The notes: generated by a model from the sequence alone, not told the origin. A stretch of 64,000 bases of DNA from Gracilaria vermiculophylla (GCA_019155205.2 JAHNZQ020000004.1:2922458-2986457); one strand, 5' to 3'; counted from the first letter of the stretch, positions 43,661 to 56,300 are shown. Numbers and translations are program-made.

Positions 43661-46243
43661 AATGGTCGACCAAGCACTGTGCAGTGCATGTAATTGAAAC
43701 CCATCCCTCTTTTTTTTTTATAGCTAGATTAAATCCAAGTCAACAGCGAGACGAAAACCAAGAACGAATATTAAGAAATCGAAATATGCAACCACCTTTT
43801 GCGCTTTGGTATTCTTCGCTTTTGAAAAACTCATGTCTTGCATGTGCGAGGCACGCGCCTAGCGCGTGCAACAAAATTCTGTGCACATGCTGCTGTGTAG
43901 TGGGTCCCTTGACGTGCGGTTGTTCTCGGTTTCAGACAGAAAATGTCTGTTATGGCATGTTAAGAAGAAAAACGTTCTGTCAGAAAGGTATTTCTCATAA
44001 AGGAAGACAAATATTCATTACCTGGCATGTTTGTAGAGATATTGAATACTTTCATGTGTTTGTTTAATAATCATGAAGACGTTTACCACAATCAATAGGA
44101 CACGTGAGGGTACGGTTGAGAAGAGTTAAATTGTTTGTATGAGTTGTTAAACACAGAAAAGACTACAAATAAACAGAATAAAGATTTATACAACGTGGAA
44201 GCATCATGGAAACATGGATATGGGAATCTAGTAAGAAAATAGCGTACTGGCCTGGTTGAAATGTATATCAAAGCAAGGTATGAACCAAATAAAGGAACAT
44301 AGTGGCAGAACGTGGCAGAAAATAATAAAGGAAAGCGTCATATCTGCACTGAATCCAAAGAAAATGAAAAAGCGTTGCAGCCGTCATAGGTATGGAGCTT
44401 AAAAACAGATTGGGATACTCAAATTGAGTTGAAGAACTTAAATCAATGCAAACGATGGGGAACAGGGATTAAAATAGATATTTGATGACATCAAAAGGTA
44501 CGAAAGAGAACCGGCATAGATAGTATTCAGATACTCAAAAGTAAAGAACCGCATAGTAGTGAAGAAGGTTTTGTAGTCGAAGACTGGAATATAATGATTT
44601 ACGTTGCACAAAATGAAGAGAAAGTGGAAAAGTTGTACTTTGACCAGTAAGCCATGCATTGGAATATATAAAAAACCTAAGTTTTTAGAAAAAGGTGAGC
44701 ACAAAGAGTAAGCCAAGCGCTTTCGTGAGGGGCGGAAAAGTTTTCATGTTTCAATTTAGCATAAACGGAGAATGAAACGTGGACTAAGGTTTTTCGGAAC
44801 AATTTATTTTCATAGAGTTATGTATTTAAAATTAAATTCAATGAACGGAAAGAAATGGAAATAGAGCAATCTGTACACAACTCATAACTTACAAATAAAA
44901 AAGAATTCAAAAAGCACAAGCTATCAATGCCTTGCAGCGTGTGTTGTTATGAAGATATGAAATGAATAGGTATGCAGAGAAGATGACATTCTTAAATTTA
45001 TTCCAAGTATTGTGGATAAAAGCAGTATATAGATAAAGTAGTTAGTAGAATCGTACCAAGTCTGAAGGCGAATGAGGTTGGGGAAGGTCCTTGGATCCGA
45101 GTTAATAATCCATGAATGGAAACGCCCATCAAGCACTTCCGAAGACCGTGCGCCAGAAACAAATTCTATTTTGGTCATTAAATGGTGAGTTTTGACTTTT
45201 GCAGGGGAGGTTCTCTAGAATAGGACAACGCATGTCAGGAGAAGAGCGCCATATAACCCATGCCAGTTCCGGCAGGGGTATGAATTTATATTCTCTGCTA
45301 CCAAGTGTTTGCGATTGAGAATGGGTTGCCAAAATTTTAAAATAAAATGTGAGGCATATGTAACCAGTGTTTTCGGCGTTGATATTATGAGTGCATGCTG
45401 CAGCTCGGTGTTTCAGTGAAACTCGGAGAAAGCAGCGATTGTTGGCGTCGGAACAGGTGTGATTAACCTTCGCAGTATGTGTTTGTGTGCGAAAGAGTTA
45501 CAGAACGCAAACGATTCGCAGACGGTACGCCCCATCCGGAACATGTTTCACAACATGAGGATCTTGGAGTATTTTTAAGCGAAAGTACATTAAAGATTAT
45601 TTGTTTAAGTTCAGTGCGAATCTTCAACCCTCTTGAGAAGAAAATTGATTGATGAACTGGGAACGTTGGGAGGGAGGCTGAAGCCCCAAACTGGTGATTG
45701 GTCTTGGAACAGCTTGTTTAAAGGCTTGTGATTCATAAAGGGCACTTGAGATGTTATGCTTATAGAAAGAAAGCTGAAGCATCTGTGGCAACAAATGCTT
45801 ATCCATCGAGAAAAACTCGTTAGACGGCTGCAAGGCATCTGGTGTTTATTGTTGGAGTGGAGAGGGGGTTTATGCAACGAATTGATGGGATTGGGTTTTC
45901 TGAGTTAACGGTGATTGCGTAGCAGTAAGACAGATTAGAGTTGAGGCGGCAGAAAGATTCTCGCACATATCTGAGTTCCAAGCCAAAGAAATAAATAGTC
46001 ATATCCCAGATTCCATTCCATGAAAATTGGCTTAGAGAGCGTTACGGCGATACAAACCCTTCGATACCATCTAAATTCTGATTTCATTCCACTGCAGGGC
46101 TGCCAAAGAGTCATTTTAAGCCCGCGCATTATCGTTTGGGTTTTATTTGGTTGTGGAGCAAAGCAGGTCCTGAACAGCTTTGAAGTGAGGTTTTGAATAT
46201 ATAGCAATGCAATCTGCTGGATGCCCTTCGTGGCTGGCTAGAC
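43661..46243. other. Unassigned segment
   Basis: No motif recognised. Plus 43684-44067 is a Cys-rich open frame of 127 codons without a known pattern. Minus pieces at 46207-45611 and 45332-44924 may be one decayed gene read in several frames, but I cannot name it. A perfect 8-bp hairpin GCACGCGC-CTA-GCGCGTGC is at 43851-43869. Confidence 0.35.
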
Positions 46244-46703
46244 ATTAGTACAGTGGATCCTCAGGTGATATTGTCCTTCAGAAATCGCTTAATTTATATA
46301 TTTTTTCATTAATTGGTGCAGGTAATCATTGTAGTTGTGAGACCTTCGGGGTTGGCTCTCGGCACATAATTTAATCTGTCGGTCATATACCACCTTCAAA
46401 GGAGGTGAGGCAAGCACCCTTGAGTGTTCTTATGATGTTTCTGGGTGGACACTCTTGTCGAATGCCCTAAGGTTTCTAAGCCACCAATCCCCAGGTTGCC
46501 TCATAGCAGCGCCTTTAAAAGCATTGTCCGCCCAGTGAACCCCCTTCTCCGCTCGGTATTAGGGGAGCCCCTTTCAGGACTGACGCGGCTCGTGACCGTG
46601 ATTACGGGAGACCACCTTTAAAAGCTCGCCCCTTTGCAGTTACCCAAACCTCCTAATGGACATTGTACGCTATGACCTTGAGTGAAGAACTGAAGGTACG
46701 ACG
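46244..46703 (+). repeat. LTR of truncated family-1 copy
   Basis: Diverged copy of the family-1 LTR, about 460 bp against 554 in element A, so it has internal deletions (the G-box part is missing). The end GGTACGACG and the following TCGTGTCTCGACTTA correspond to the LTR end and primer site of element A. Confidence 0.8.
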
Positions 46704-46861
46704 AATCGTGTCTCGACTTAAAAGGCCAGTATCCTAAAGGAATGACAAGCGTCACGACAGAATAGTATTTCTAGTCTACATCGATCGGAACCCAAAAGGA
46801 ATCTTTTTCCTTAAGAGGATTCGGAAGTGGCCGGAAATTATCCCCCATTGGATAATCACGC

Positions 46862-47604
46862 TTACGATCCCCAAGCCACGGACTCCTTTGGTGGGTTTAA
46901 AACTCTCAGCGCTCAGTATTCACTAGCCGTCAGACTGGACAACCTTTAAACTCTCCTTAGGAACCCTAGATATTCTGTGGAACGTTTCCCGGACCGCAAT
47001 AGGAGATTGCACGATCAGAGGCAAGCAGAATCCCTTGAGATATCTATGGCGAACGCCGACGTGAAGCTAGGATAACCGCACACGCCATTGGACACTAAAT
47101 CGCAAACTGCACCACAGGACCTGCAGGGACGAAAACACTCGGAGTCTCACCCCCTCTTAGAGTTCTTGGCCGCGCGCCATACGAATTGGCTCTGAAACGA
47201 GATGCTCGAAAGAATCTTTGCAGGTGTAAAAACAAACTTTGGGGTTCGCCACCACGCTCTTGGAGAGGGAATCGCAAGAGACAGTGAATACCGTGATAAG
47301 GACGCTTTGCAGGGCTTGGACCCCTTCCCAGAAGGGATCTCAGATGTTGTCAGTGCGAATACTCGTCCCGAAATTGCGCAGCTGGTCCCATTAGCGGCGT
47401 TTTAAAGTCATTCTTCCGTACAGGAAAGATTCCTCCTATCGACACCTAAGGTGAACCCGAGCAGAGAAAGACAGGATACTGCCCACTCTTATGCCAGAGG
47501 AAGAGAGGATGATGCCGTAAGGAAACGAGAAAACCTAAGGAATATTGGTATGACCCGTCTGGAGCTATTGCATCAAGAAGAAGGACAAGGTACCTGTCGC
47601 AAAG
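46862..47604 (+). pseudogene. gag: gag N-terminal remnant of truncated copy
   Basis: Homologous to 18496-19262. The start codon is changed to ACG. The clean stretch 47202-47405 matches the 'GVEAHFRARRHALVEDIA' part of element A. Stops and frame changes are present. Confidence 0.7.
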
Positions 47605-47672
47605 TGCTGAGTATTGTATTGGCATCTCCGGGACCTGACGCCGGCGAGCGTCAAATGGAGACTATTCCAAAG

Positions 47673-48225
47673 TGCAGTGCAATGGATCCTTAGGTGACAT
47701 TGTGGTGTGGCTTTTCGAGGAGATACTCATAAGAGGGCTCTTATGTTATTATCGCCTGAGCCACGTGGTGTATATCTAGGACCACGTGCGCTTTACTACC
47801 TTTAAAGAACTATAAAATGGAGATTTATTTAGGTTTATTGGCAAGGTATTTAATACAGTAATGCGATCTGCCGAGGCGGGTTCCCGGTGTGATACTTAAC
47901 CTCCCGGTCGAGCTCCACCTCTGGGAATTTAGCCAAGCTCTTCTAAGTCTATGTCTATTTTTTTCGATGGAAACTCTCTCCAAACCTCTGGGGGGTTCTA
48001 AGCCGCCGTTCCCCAGGTCGCCTCGTTGCACCCTCTGTAGGAACACTGTCCTCCCAGAGAATCTCCCTCTCCATTTCGTATTTGCGGATCCCCTTTCAGA
48101 ATTTCCCTGGCTCGTGGCAGCGATTACCAGAGACCACCGTTAAGAGCTCGCCGCTTGGGAGTTGATAAAAGCTCATATCAGAGGTTTTACACTACCACCT
48201 CAGTATGAGAACTGACAGGACCACA
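47673..48225 (+). repeat. 5' LTR of family-1 element C
   Basis: 553 bp, TGCAGTGCAATGG to GACAGGACCACA, aligned with element A over its full length at considerable divergence. The G-box CACGTG is kept at 47762-47767. The primer site TGGTCTCCTGAC follows at 48228. Confidence 0.85.
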
Positions 48226-48366
48226 ACTGGTCTCCTGACATATAAGGTCAGTTCGTAAAACAATCGGAAGAGTCACGACAGAACAGCGTTTCTAGTTTGC
48301 AGTGCTCAAAACCCATAAGTTGAATTCTTCCTTTACAGGTGTCGGATGTGATAATGACCTACACTT

Positions 48367-50483
48367 ATGTGGACTCCTCAGAGCCTTTAATGGAAATCTC
48401 CCTATACGACCCTCAAGCGATAAATTCCGTTGGTGGGCGCAGCCCGCGCAGCGCTTCTTAGGAGATGACCGTCAGACTGAGGGACCCTGAACGTCTTTCC
48501 AAGACTTCTGGCTCCTCTGTGGATCGTTTTAAGTATCGCCGTTGGATAGTGCACGGTTGGAAGCCAGAAGAATCTCCCGCGGTGTCTCTGGAGGGCGCCT
48601 ACGTGGAGGATGAAGAACCGTAAACAGCATCACACCTACCACCTCAGGAGCTGCATAGACGGAAATATCAGGAGGCCAACTCCCTCCTGGAGTCCCCGAT
48701 CAGGCTCCTTACGGATTGAAGCTCAAAAACGCTGGACGGAAGAGTTCCTGCAGGTGTTGAGGCGCATTTCGGAGCGCGCTCCGAACTCCAGGTGGAAGAC
48801 CTCGCAACAGAAAGTGCTCGCCGTCCTATATATGCCATGCAGGACTCAATTCTCTTACTAGAGGTGACCTCGTACGTCATCTGGGTGGATGTTCGTCCCC
48901 AAACTGCGCATCAACTCCCGGCAGCGGCGTTTTAAATTCATTCTTTCTTAGAGGAGAGGTTCTTTTCATCAACATCTAAAGTGACCCCGGGCAGAAAATG
49001 AAAGGATACTGCCGCCCCCTACGCCAAAAGAGGACAGGATACTGCCACTCCTTACGCCGCAGGAGAAAGGGATACTGCTTTGGGGAAACGGGAACACCTC
49101 AGGAACATTGCAATGCACCGGCGAGACCTATCGCTCCACGAAGAAGAACAGGACACCAATTGCGAAGTACTGCACCAAAGTAGAGGAGGAAAAGATAATG
49201 TTCGGGTGAATTGCGATAGCGTGGGTATCTTTTGGCACCCAAAAAACCTAAAAGAAAAACGCCGAACCAAACGGAAGAAGGAAAGCAGAAAGCGAGACAC
49301 CGATTCGAAGAGAAGCTCAGACTTTGAATCCGTAAGCAGCTCCAGCGCAGAGGACAGTGTAAATCCCAAGGAGAAAAAACTGAAGGGCCACAAAGCTCGC
49401 CCCGCTTACTGATGTCTTCGCCAAAGTGGTGGATTTGGATGTTTTCAGGATGCATGATCTCTCCACTCTTAACGACGCATCGTTTGATATACGACTCACG
49501 AAGACCAAGCGCCGGATACATATCTATATGAAGAAGCACTCTTATTCAAGTGAAAATCTCATCTCGTCGTCGACTTTTCTCACGCGCTTCCGTTCAGCGT
49601 GTAATACCAATAGTGTCCATGAAGGTGCCACCGTATGGTCGTTTTATTTCCTTTTTACAGGTCATGCGCTCTCGGTGGTGCAGCCACGCCCCACAGAGGG
49701 GAACACCATTAAAAATGATCCTGAAACGGAGATCTTTACGACGTACCTGGTGATGAAGAACCACCTACTCAAAAGGTAGGAAAAGGACAAAATAATAGCA
49801 AATGCTGACGCTGAAATCATTTCCTGTAAGATAAATACGAAAATGACCAAAACTAGTCCTCACAGAAGCTACGGAAGAAGGCTTTACGGTGTGGAAACGT
49901 GTAATTCGAACGGCCGAAGAAGTCATTGCTTGTAGAGGGAGTTCTTCTCTTGATCCCCGCCAGGGTGAGTTATTAGTTGACAACGCACTCGAAGACCACT
50001 TATATGGAGCTAGCAAGTGTCGCAGGACTCTATAAGGATATACACTGTGCATCATGTCATAGTCACGCTCCACTCTAGGACAAACCGACGGCCTGAAGGA
50101 AGCGTCGAGCATTGGCCCAAACTTTGGTCTCCAGCACCTCAGAGAAGGTGGATGGGCTCACGTTAGAAAGAGAGCAAGAGGCTCTTGCTCAAACATACAT
50201 CTTACCTCATGGAAAACCTTCTAGGACGAGGATATTCTCGTCTCCTCTTTCGTATGCCTCGGCAGGATCTTACAAGAGTGTCCATTTCGCAAACTCTCGT
50301 GGCTACCCACTGCCCTTGCAAAATTGCCTGTTTTGAGATCTAGTACGCTATCCCATTCACATCCCAGCAGTAAACACCGCTCTTTTCCAGGAACGGAAGA
50401 AGTACTTCCAGGACCTGAAAGACACACCGACGGAGAGCGATCGTTATCGAAAGGCGTATCACGATATCCGCCTTCCTCAAGAC
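48367..50483 (+). pseudogene. gag: gag of element C, part before the TRIM
   Basis: Homologous to gag of element A from its start codon to within the proline-rich tail. The charged linker is at 49080-49412. The capsid-like part reads STFLTRFRSACNTNSVHEGA near 49567-49626. Stops and frameshifts abound. The TRIM interrupts it at 50484, and the gag tail resumes at 50823. Confidence 0.8.
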
Positions 50484-50822
50484 TGTTGGAAAACAGATGA
50501 GCTATTTGCGCTATACTCTCTTGTGACACAGGGCGCACAGTTCACAATTTGAACTATCAACACGCCCCCTCGCCCTGTACTTCCTTACAGAACGAGACCT
50601 CGAGCTTACANNNNNNNNNNNNNNNNNNNNNNNNNNNNNNNNNNNNNNNNNNNNNNNNNNNNNNNNNNNNNNNNNNNNNNNNNNNNNNNNNNNNNNNNNN
50701 NNNNNNNNNNGTCTTAGCGTTTAGCTGGGCCCATAACCTGTTGGAAAACAGATGAGCTATTTGCGCTATACTCTCTTGTGACACAGGGCGCACAGTTCAC
50801 CATTTGAACCATCAACAAAGAC
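50479..50822 (-). mobile_element. TRIM inside gag of element C
   Basis: Minus-strand copy: LTRs at 50484-50562 and 50739-50817 (79 bp each), flanked by a perfect AAGAC duplication (50479-50483 and 50818-50822). The interior is broken by a 100-N gap; 76 interior bases are visible (primer site 50724-50738, polypurine complement 50563-50578), so about 75 bp are missing if the interior is 151 bp. Confidence 0.93.
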
Positions 50823-51190
50823 AACTACAGTTTTCGCGCTTCCGTTGGATTGTAGCCTGTTCTAATGGTACTTGCGCAGGCCGTGCAGCAGACAGAATCT
50901 AAACCAGTTGCATATCCGAGGGGCACGGCGCATCCCATAGCGTATCCGCAGCAATGATCCCCTGTTGGAACATCAGCTCCCCTTTAACCAGTAAAACCCT
51001 CTGGATTATGCGTGGAGGCTCCGCAAGGCTCATAATCTTTGAACCTCGGCCCCACGGACGTGGCCTTTAGGAAAGGTGGAGAAGCCATCTGCTCCGTCGA
51101 TGCAGAATCAGCGGGCCCCCTAATCCACTTGGACCCTTCTGACGACTTTGCTGATTCTTTCTGCAGGTTCCGCCGTTAAACAGAAAAGAA
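50823..51190 (+). pseudogene. gag: gag tail of element C after the TRIM
   Basis: Resumes the homology to element A gag at the equivalent of 20579 and continues to the gag-protease junction, in broken frames. Confidence 0.65.
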
Positions 51191-51490
51191 GTTTGCTTCT
51201 AGAGGATGTTTCCGCTCGCCTCCGCAGTGGTGCACACTATCCGCGATACCAAAGTTGGCCCAAATCTGGTGCATGCCGACGTTCTCCTGTGGTCTGCTCT
51301 CGGCTCCTTGAGGACTGCCACGCTCTGTATGGTGCGCGACGCGTCGCATCGAGCATTGAACATCCTTGCAGCATTACGATTGTATCCCCGGCTGAGCTCC
51401 TTACAAGGGAAGGTTTGATTCCTCTTGGTGACCAACCTGGCCGCCCAATGCATATTGGGCATTTCCGAAGTGGATCGGTATGTACGTTTA
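51191..51490 (+). pseudogene. pol: Protease remnant of element C
   Basis: Reads TIRDTKVGPNLVHADVL near 51238-51290; the active-site DTG is DTK. It continues to TNLAAQCILGISEVDRYV (about 51432-51485) as in element A and then jumps to the end of RNase H. Confidence 0.75.
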
Positions 51491-53341
51491 ATAGGAGGTG
51501 AAGACTACGCCTCCTTGCGTTCGAATTTGACATCTCCCAGCATCCTGGAAAAACCCAGCAAGCAGTATACGCACTTTTGCAAATCTCATCCAAGGTGAAA
51601 GACAAAACACACTTGCAGGACGCAATTCCGTTTCTGTGCATCCATGAGCCGTTTGGAAAGAAGGATCCGACGAAGAATGCTTAGAATGCTGTGAACCTGC
51701 AGGCTGGTTAAGGGAGCCCCCTAAGGTTATGGCCCTTGTTGAAGCGGAGAAAAACGTTCTTTTGGTCACCGCAGCGGAGTTCCTGAAGGAGCAAAGTACG
51801 TATGCGTACTGGGGGGCTTTGCCACTGTGGGGAGTTTAACATCTTCATTGGATTTCGACCGAAATGGTGTGCTTGTATGCCGCGCCCCCCTGGAAGGGGC
51901 TCTCCAAAAGGTGGTCCCAACGAAACCATGGTCAAGAGAGCTTTATCTCTCACATTATCCCCGCCATGCCAGGCACCCCGGTGGATCGCGCAAGTATTTC
52001 AGCACGAGGGGGGGTTCTATTGGCCGAACGTGGCTAATGACGTCTTTCGAACGGTAGTAAATTGCCACTGGTGCGCCGCTTCTATCGGAAATATCCATAG
52101 ACACCGGACGTTGCTTACATTGCTCCCGTCTTCAGAATAGATGGAGTTCGTGACAATGGACATTTTGGCCCGCCTTTTAGTGACGGAGTGCGGGAACTGG
52201 TTTATCTTCGGGAGCACTGATTAGTTCTCAAAGATCAGGCGTTCCACTTCCCTCCGGAGCATCAATGCAGTAGTAATTTCTGAAATCTTTCTGAAGCACT
52301 GTGTTTATCCATACGGGACACTATTGTCTCTTCTTATAGACAACGGACCCCAGCTCGTGGCGAAGCTATTAAGCGCAATTTATGGAATTGTGGGGAGGAA
52401 GTAGTTGTTTACGACTGCCCAGCACCCCCAGACCAACGGACGGGCTGAGGTGTTTAACACAACTATCGCCTTAACGTTGAAGCACCATGTCTTGGACCAT
52501 CAGAATAACGTGGCACGTACGTGGGCTGAGAAAGATATGCATAAAACCTGCAGGTGCGCCACTCCACGGGGAATGCTACTTTCAATCTTGTGATCTCGCG
52601 CATCCAGCCTTGTGACGTCAATGCGAAACGCGCCACGGCGCACCCAGCGGATGGGCCACAGATATCAAGAGCGGCGCAAGGAAAACCTTCCATCTTGAGG
52701 ATGCATTGGGACGCACTCTCCCTCGCATAGAAGAGATTAAACGCCTTTCGGAGGAGATATAAATAGGGCCTCGACCGGAAGGTGAAAGAAGGCCCTGACC
52801 TTAAGGACGTCAACGAGTTTTCTTCGATTAACCTTAAGAGATATCCGATGAACCACCCAACTTCAAGCGCATGTTAACGTCGGACACCTCGAGGCCCTAT
52901 AAAGTTCTGAAAAAATATGGAGACACTGTTGTAATTGACGCAAACGGGCTCCGAGACGTTGTGCCTCGTATTCGGATGACGAGAGTCTCGAAACCCAGCC
53001 CTTTTAAAACGTTTGCCACCTCACCTGAGGAACCACGCGCAAAACGTCTTCATCTGACCACCTATGGAGCAACCAGACCACTAGAAACCTGAAATCTCAT
53101 CACAAATTTCGGTGGACTATTTATTGAAGCTTGAAAACGACATCATGACCCCTCAAGCTGATGTCATCCACGAAGTAGACCATATCGCATCTCACTAATA
53201 CATCCCTGTGGAGAAAGTGTGCGGCGTCCGTTGAAACAGATACAACTCAAAAGACGACAGGAAAGAAATTCCAGGACACATCCCGAAGAACTTCATCAGA
53301 AGATATCACGCCAGTTTGCAGCGGAAACGCATCGCCGCATA
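51491..53341 (+). pseudogene. pol: RNase H end and integrase of element C
   Basis: Starts with LRLLAFEFDI, the last RNase H residues, then the tether and the zinc-binding part YLSHYPRHARHPGGSRKYFS (about 51945-52005). Core: MDILAR-like (about 52158), LLIDNGPQLVAKLLSAI (about 52330-52385; Asp kept), QHPQTNGRAEVFNTTIALTL (about 52422-52480; Glu kept). A chromodomain-like end survives as broken pieces near 53150-53300 (HIPKNFIRRYHASLQRKRIA). Stops and frameshifts throughout. Confidence 0.8.
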
Positions 53342-53548
53342 GGTGCTTCCGTTAAAGAAAGAATTCGGGGCCACCAACCAAATTTTTTTTGGCATCCGCC
53401 AGCTACCTCTCACCTGGAGGTTTCTGTGTCGCCTCCAAAATGCAGTTGCTTGTTTCTGGCACGTTCCGGAAGGGGTCCGTCGTGTCATTGGGCGCATGGG
53501 CAGGACCATTTTTCTAACAACTACCGTTCATGGAGCTTCTCCTCCAAG

Positions 53549-54373
53549 TCAAGGATCTTTTCTTTCGCCACTACCTGGACGAACTCCCATTGCCAGGGTT
53601 GCTTCTATGTACAGGTTTCCAAACCTCGTCACATACTTTGCTTCGAGGCGAGCCTTCGCCGTGAGTGCATGGCCCTCGAAGAATTCCGCAAGGCTGTCCT
53701 TGATAGCCGCCATCGAGGCTCGGTTTGCCCGCGACTTGTGGAGTTCTAGGCCCCTGGTACGAGCCTCGAGCAGAACCTGTACAAGAGAAGTCGGAGCAGG
53801 ACAGCCCTTCACCTAACACGCCTGCAACAACTTCTGGAAAGCAGTACCCAAAGCCGCAGAGCATAACCCCCACGAGGGCACCCCAGAAGTCGCGCTTTTT
53901 GTTGACGGAACAAGATTCACCAAAGAGGGAGTCGCAGGCTTTGGGATTTCTAGGATACCGGGCTTCCGAATGGATTCTGTGCGTACTGCCGCGGAAATTG
54001 GAAGGGCCAGGGAGGCAGCAGCTGACACCGGAGATGACTGAGGCACAGGCACCGGGACGTCTCTCAGACGAGGCTGACTTAGCGGCGCAAGGACGCTCCG
54101 TAGTTTGGGTTGCACCACAGGGGCCAAAGCCGTCCGGATGGAAGTAGTCTCTTCCTCTTTTACAGGAGGAACATTGGTAGCTACTGCGGGAGGATCCGGC
54201 ATCGATGCTAAAGGCTGCTTCATGACCTCCGTGGGCACAGCCATGTTCTGCCACAAAGTAGGTAGTGGAAGTGGCGTACGGATCGTCAGGCTTTCCAACA
54301 TAGGTTCATAGTCGGGAAATACGCCGGAAGGACGAAGAAAGGGATGCAGGCCAGGCATGAAGCCGCATGGCAA
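53549..54373 (-). pseudogene. Antisense ORF homologue in element C
   Basis: A minus-strand frame of 274 codons from ATG 54373, with one TAG/TAA-type stop at 53813-53815, homologous without frameshift to the C-terminal 280 residues of the antisense ORF of element A: PDYEPMLESLTI, APVVQPKLRSVLAPLSQPRL, KDSLAEFFEGHALTAKARLE. The globular N-terminal part is deleted. In the last 50-odd aligned codons I count 13 synonymous and 17 replacement differences by eye, fewer replacements than expected without selection. Confidence 0.75.
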
Positions 54374-54769
54374 GGAGCGGGTTCATAGCAGACAGAGGAC
54401 GACGAAAGGACAAAAGCGAAAAGTATAAGTGTGTCGTATCCAACGAAGACGGAGGAGCGGACGCAACGGCGTGTGTGTTTTCCAAATTGGATCCTAGAAG
54501 AAATTGGGATGCCAGGCTTTACAGCACCAGTAAAAAGCCCGCAAAAGAAGTGAGGGGGAAAAGTCGAGAAGAGGTAATAACCCTCAACCGTGTCAACGGA
54601 GATGCGCGAGCTTGCGGTCAGTACACCGCGAGGGAACATGTATTTACGGAAGAATTACTGGAAGAAAGACGCTGTCACATCATGGAAGGCCGCTCCTACA
54701 TCACCAACGGTAGGAGCTTCTTCAGGACCGAGCTGTGGAACGATGTACCTCGAGGACGTGTTAAAACTC
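54374..54769. other. 3' untranslated region of element C
   Basis: Corresponds to the GC-rich spacer of element A (26654-27148) in shortened form. Open on the plus strand for 162 codons (54367-54855), which runs into the LTR and is probably chance. Confidence 0.45.
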
Positions 54770-54782
54770 AGGAAAGGGTTTA
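54770..54782 (+). promoter_or_regulatory. Polypurine tract of element C
   Basis: AGGAAAGGGTTTA directly before the TG of the 3' LTR. Confidence 0.6.
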
Positions 54783-55352
54783 TGTAGAACAGAGGACCGT
54801 AATGTGCTATTATGGTGAGGCTTTAGGACGGGAAATTCTTAAAAAGGGCTTATAACGTATTTACAGAGGGACGACGTGCTTAACGAGGCGCACATGCTCT
54901 ACAGTACCCTTGAGGAACGGTAGAGCTTAGATGTATTGTAGTTCGTTGTAACAGGTACTTACCACAGTAGTGAGACCCATCAAATTGGGCTCCTGGCGTG
55001 ATACGTAATCTGCCGGTGAAGCTTCACCTCTGGAGAGTAAACCAGAACCCTATGCGTCTACGTGTGTTTTTGAGATTGGAGACTCTCGCCGATCATTGGA
55101 GATTTGCATCAAACCTTAGAATGTTTCTAAGCCGGTATTGCCCAGGTTGCCTCGTAGTAGAGCTTGAAGGAACCTTTTCCGCCCAGTAAAATTCCTATCC
55201 ACTTGTGTCAGCAGCTCCCTTTTCAGAATTCCCCCGGCTCGTGACAGGAATTATTGGAGATCACCTTTACAAACTCGAACTTTCAGAGTCAACAATTAAT
55301 CCTTACGGACGTTTTGCGCCACTACCTCGAAAAGAGAACTGACGATAACACA
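54783..55352 (+). repeat. 3' LTR of element C
   Basis: About 570 bp, TGTAGAACAGAGG to GACGATAACACA. Well diverged from the 5' LTR; the G-box is lost here. Confidence 0.82.
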
Positions 55353-56300
55353 GTGCCCTCCGAAGAAATACGACAACAAGGGCTGTAAATAAGTTTCAAA
55401 TGAAACTATTGAAATAAACGCCGGAAGCTAGAGAAGTAGTGAAATCTGAAGAGAATGCGGTTCTTGAGTTGTGTTAACTTCTTCCTGCATGTCCGAGTGC
55501 AAAAGATGACGTAGAAATGGTGGAGAAAGCCGCAAGGGAAGATGGAATAGAAATGAAGTTCAAATTGTTTCTCCCATCAAACATCACAGGCACTTCTCCT
55601 TACTTTTGTGATATTCGGGGCTTTTTAAGGCAACTAGTTGCCATCAATAACGGCTGACTGGCGCCAATTCTTACCTCGTTTTTTCGTCGGAGTGAAAGTA
55701 ATTATCTTAATGAATGAAAATTTCTGGTAGGCGTGCATGTATCTGCCAAAATGCTCGTGCAGGCCTCGGGTGAGTTGGACAACGTAATATGTACTCAATT
55801 GTTTCTGAAAGTTGCACTCTTGTTTCCATTCCATTTAAAATTGCAGATTCTGCAGCGGCATCTACGGCGCTACAAGAAGTGAAGAAAAGCTTCGACGCCG
55901 GCGCATGGCAAGAACGGTCGTGACTTCGCCGACTTCTGTCGACTCCCGCAATCAATGGACATCACACGATTCGGAAGCATTCATCGCGTGGTCCACAACT
56001 CTCCCGCACAACTCCGCGTCTGATTGAAATACGGGATCCATGTTTGACATGTTTGCTGGGCGTCAATGTGCTTCACTCTTTTCAACCATCAGAGGCCCTT
56101 CTGGTCGGGTATTTTCTGCATCGTATCTAAAACGTAATTGCACCACGTCCTCGCTGTCCAGATTCACGTCAAAAACGGATTGGGTTAGTTTTAGCTTTGA
56201 CTACTGATATACCGTGCTGCATAAGGCTCTTCAGAACGAGGCAAATATGCTTCAGTGAAACAATTCCGACATATCCTGTTCGGTGTATGCACGCCAAGTG
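55353..56300. other. Unassigned segment before copia fragment
   Basis: A plus-strand open stretch near 55500-55640 looks coding (DGIEMKFKLFLPSNITG) but is unassigned. It may be gag of the copia-like element whose integrase lies at 57511. Confidence 0.3.

Larger units (their letters stand above)
46244..47672 (+). mobile_element. Truncated family-1 element (LTR plus partial gag)
   Basis: LTR, primer-site region and N-terminal gag, then a jump at about 47605 from sequence matching 19262 of element A to sequence matching 21296 (protease-RT linker), and an end at 47672 where the LTR of element C begins. The internal deletion removes most of gag and the protease. Confidence 0.75.
47673..55352 (+). 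mobile_element. Family-1 Ty3/gypsy element C
   Basis: LTR, gag (with a minus-strand TRIM inside), protease, end of RNase H, integrase, antisense ORF homologue, purine tract, LTR. RT and most of RNase H are deleted: protease sequence at about 51490 is joined to the last RNase H residues. The protease active site is DTK. Flanking 5-mers (CAAAG, GTGCC) do not match. Much older than element A by its divergence. Confidence 0.88.

Noticed and set aside
43684..44067. Cys-rich 127-codon frame as a possible small secreted protein
   Set aside because: No signal peptide, no regular cysteine spacing, and it begins within debris at the end of element G.
54367..54855. 162-codon plus-strand frame at the end of element C
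   Set aside because: It crosses the polypurine tract and LTR start and has no counterpart in element A.
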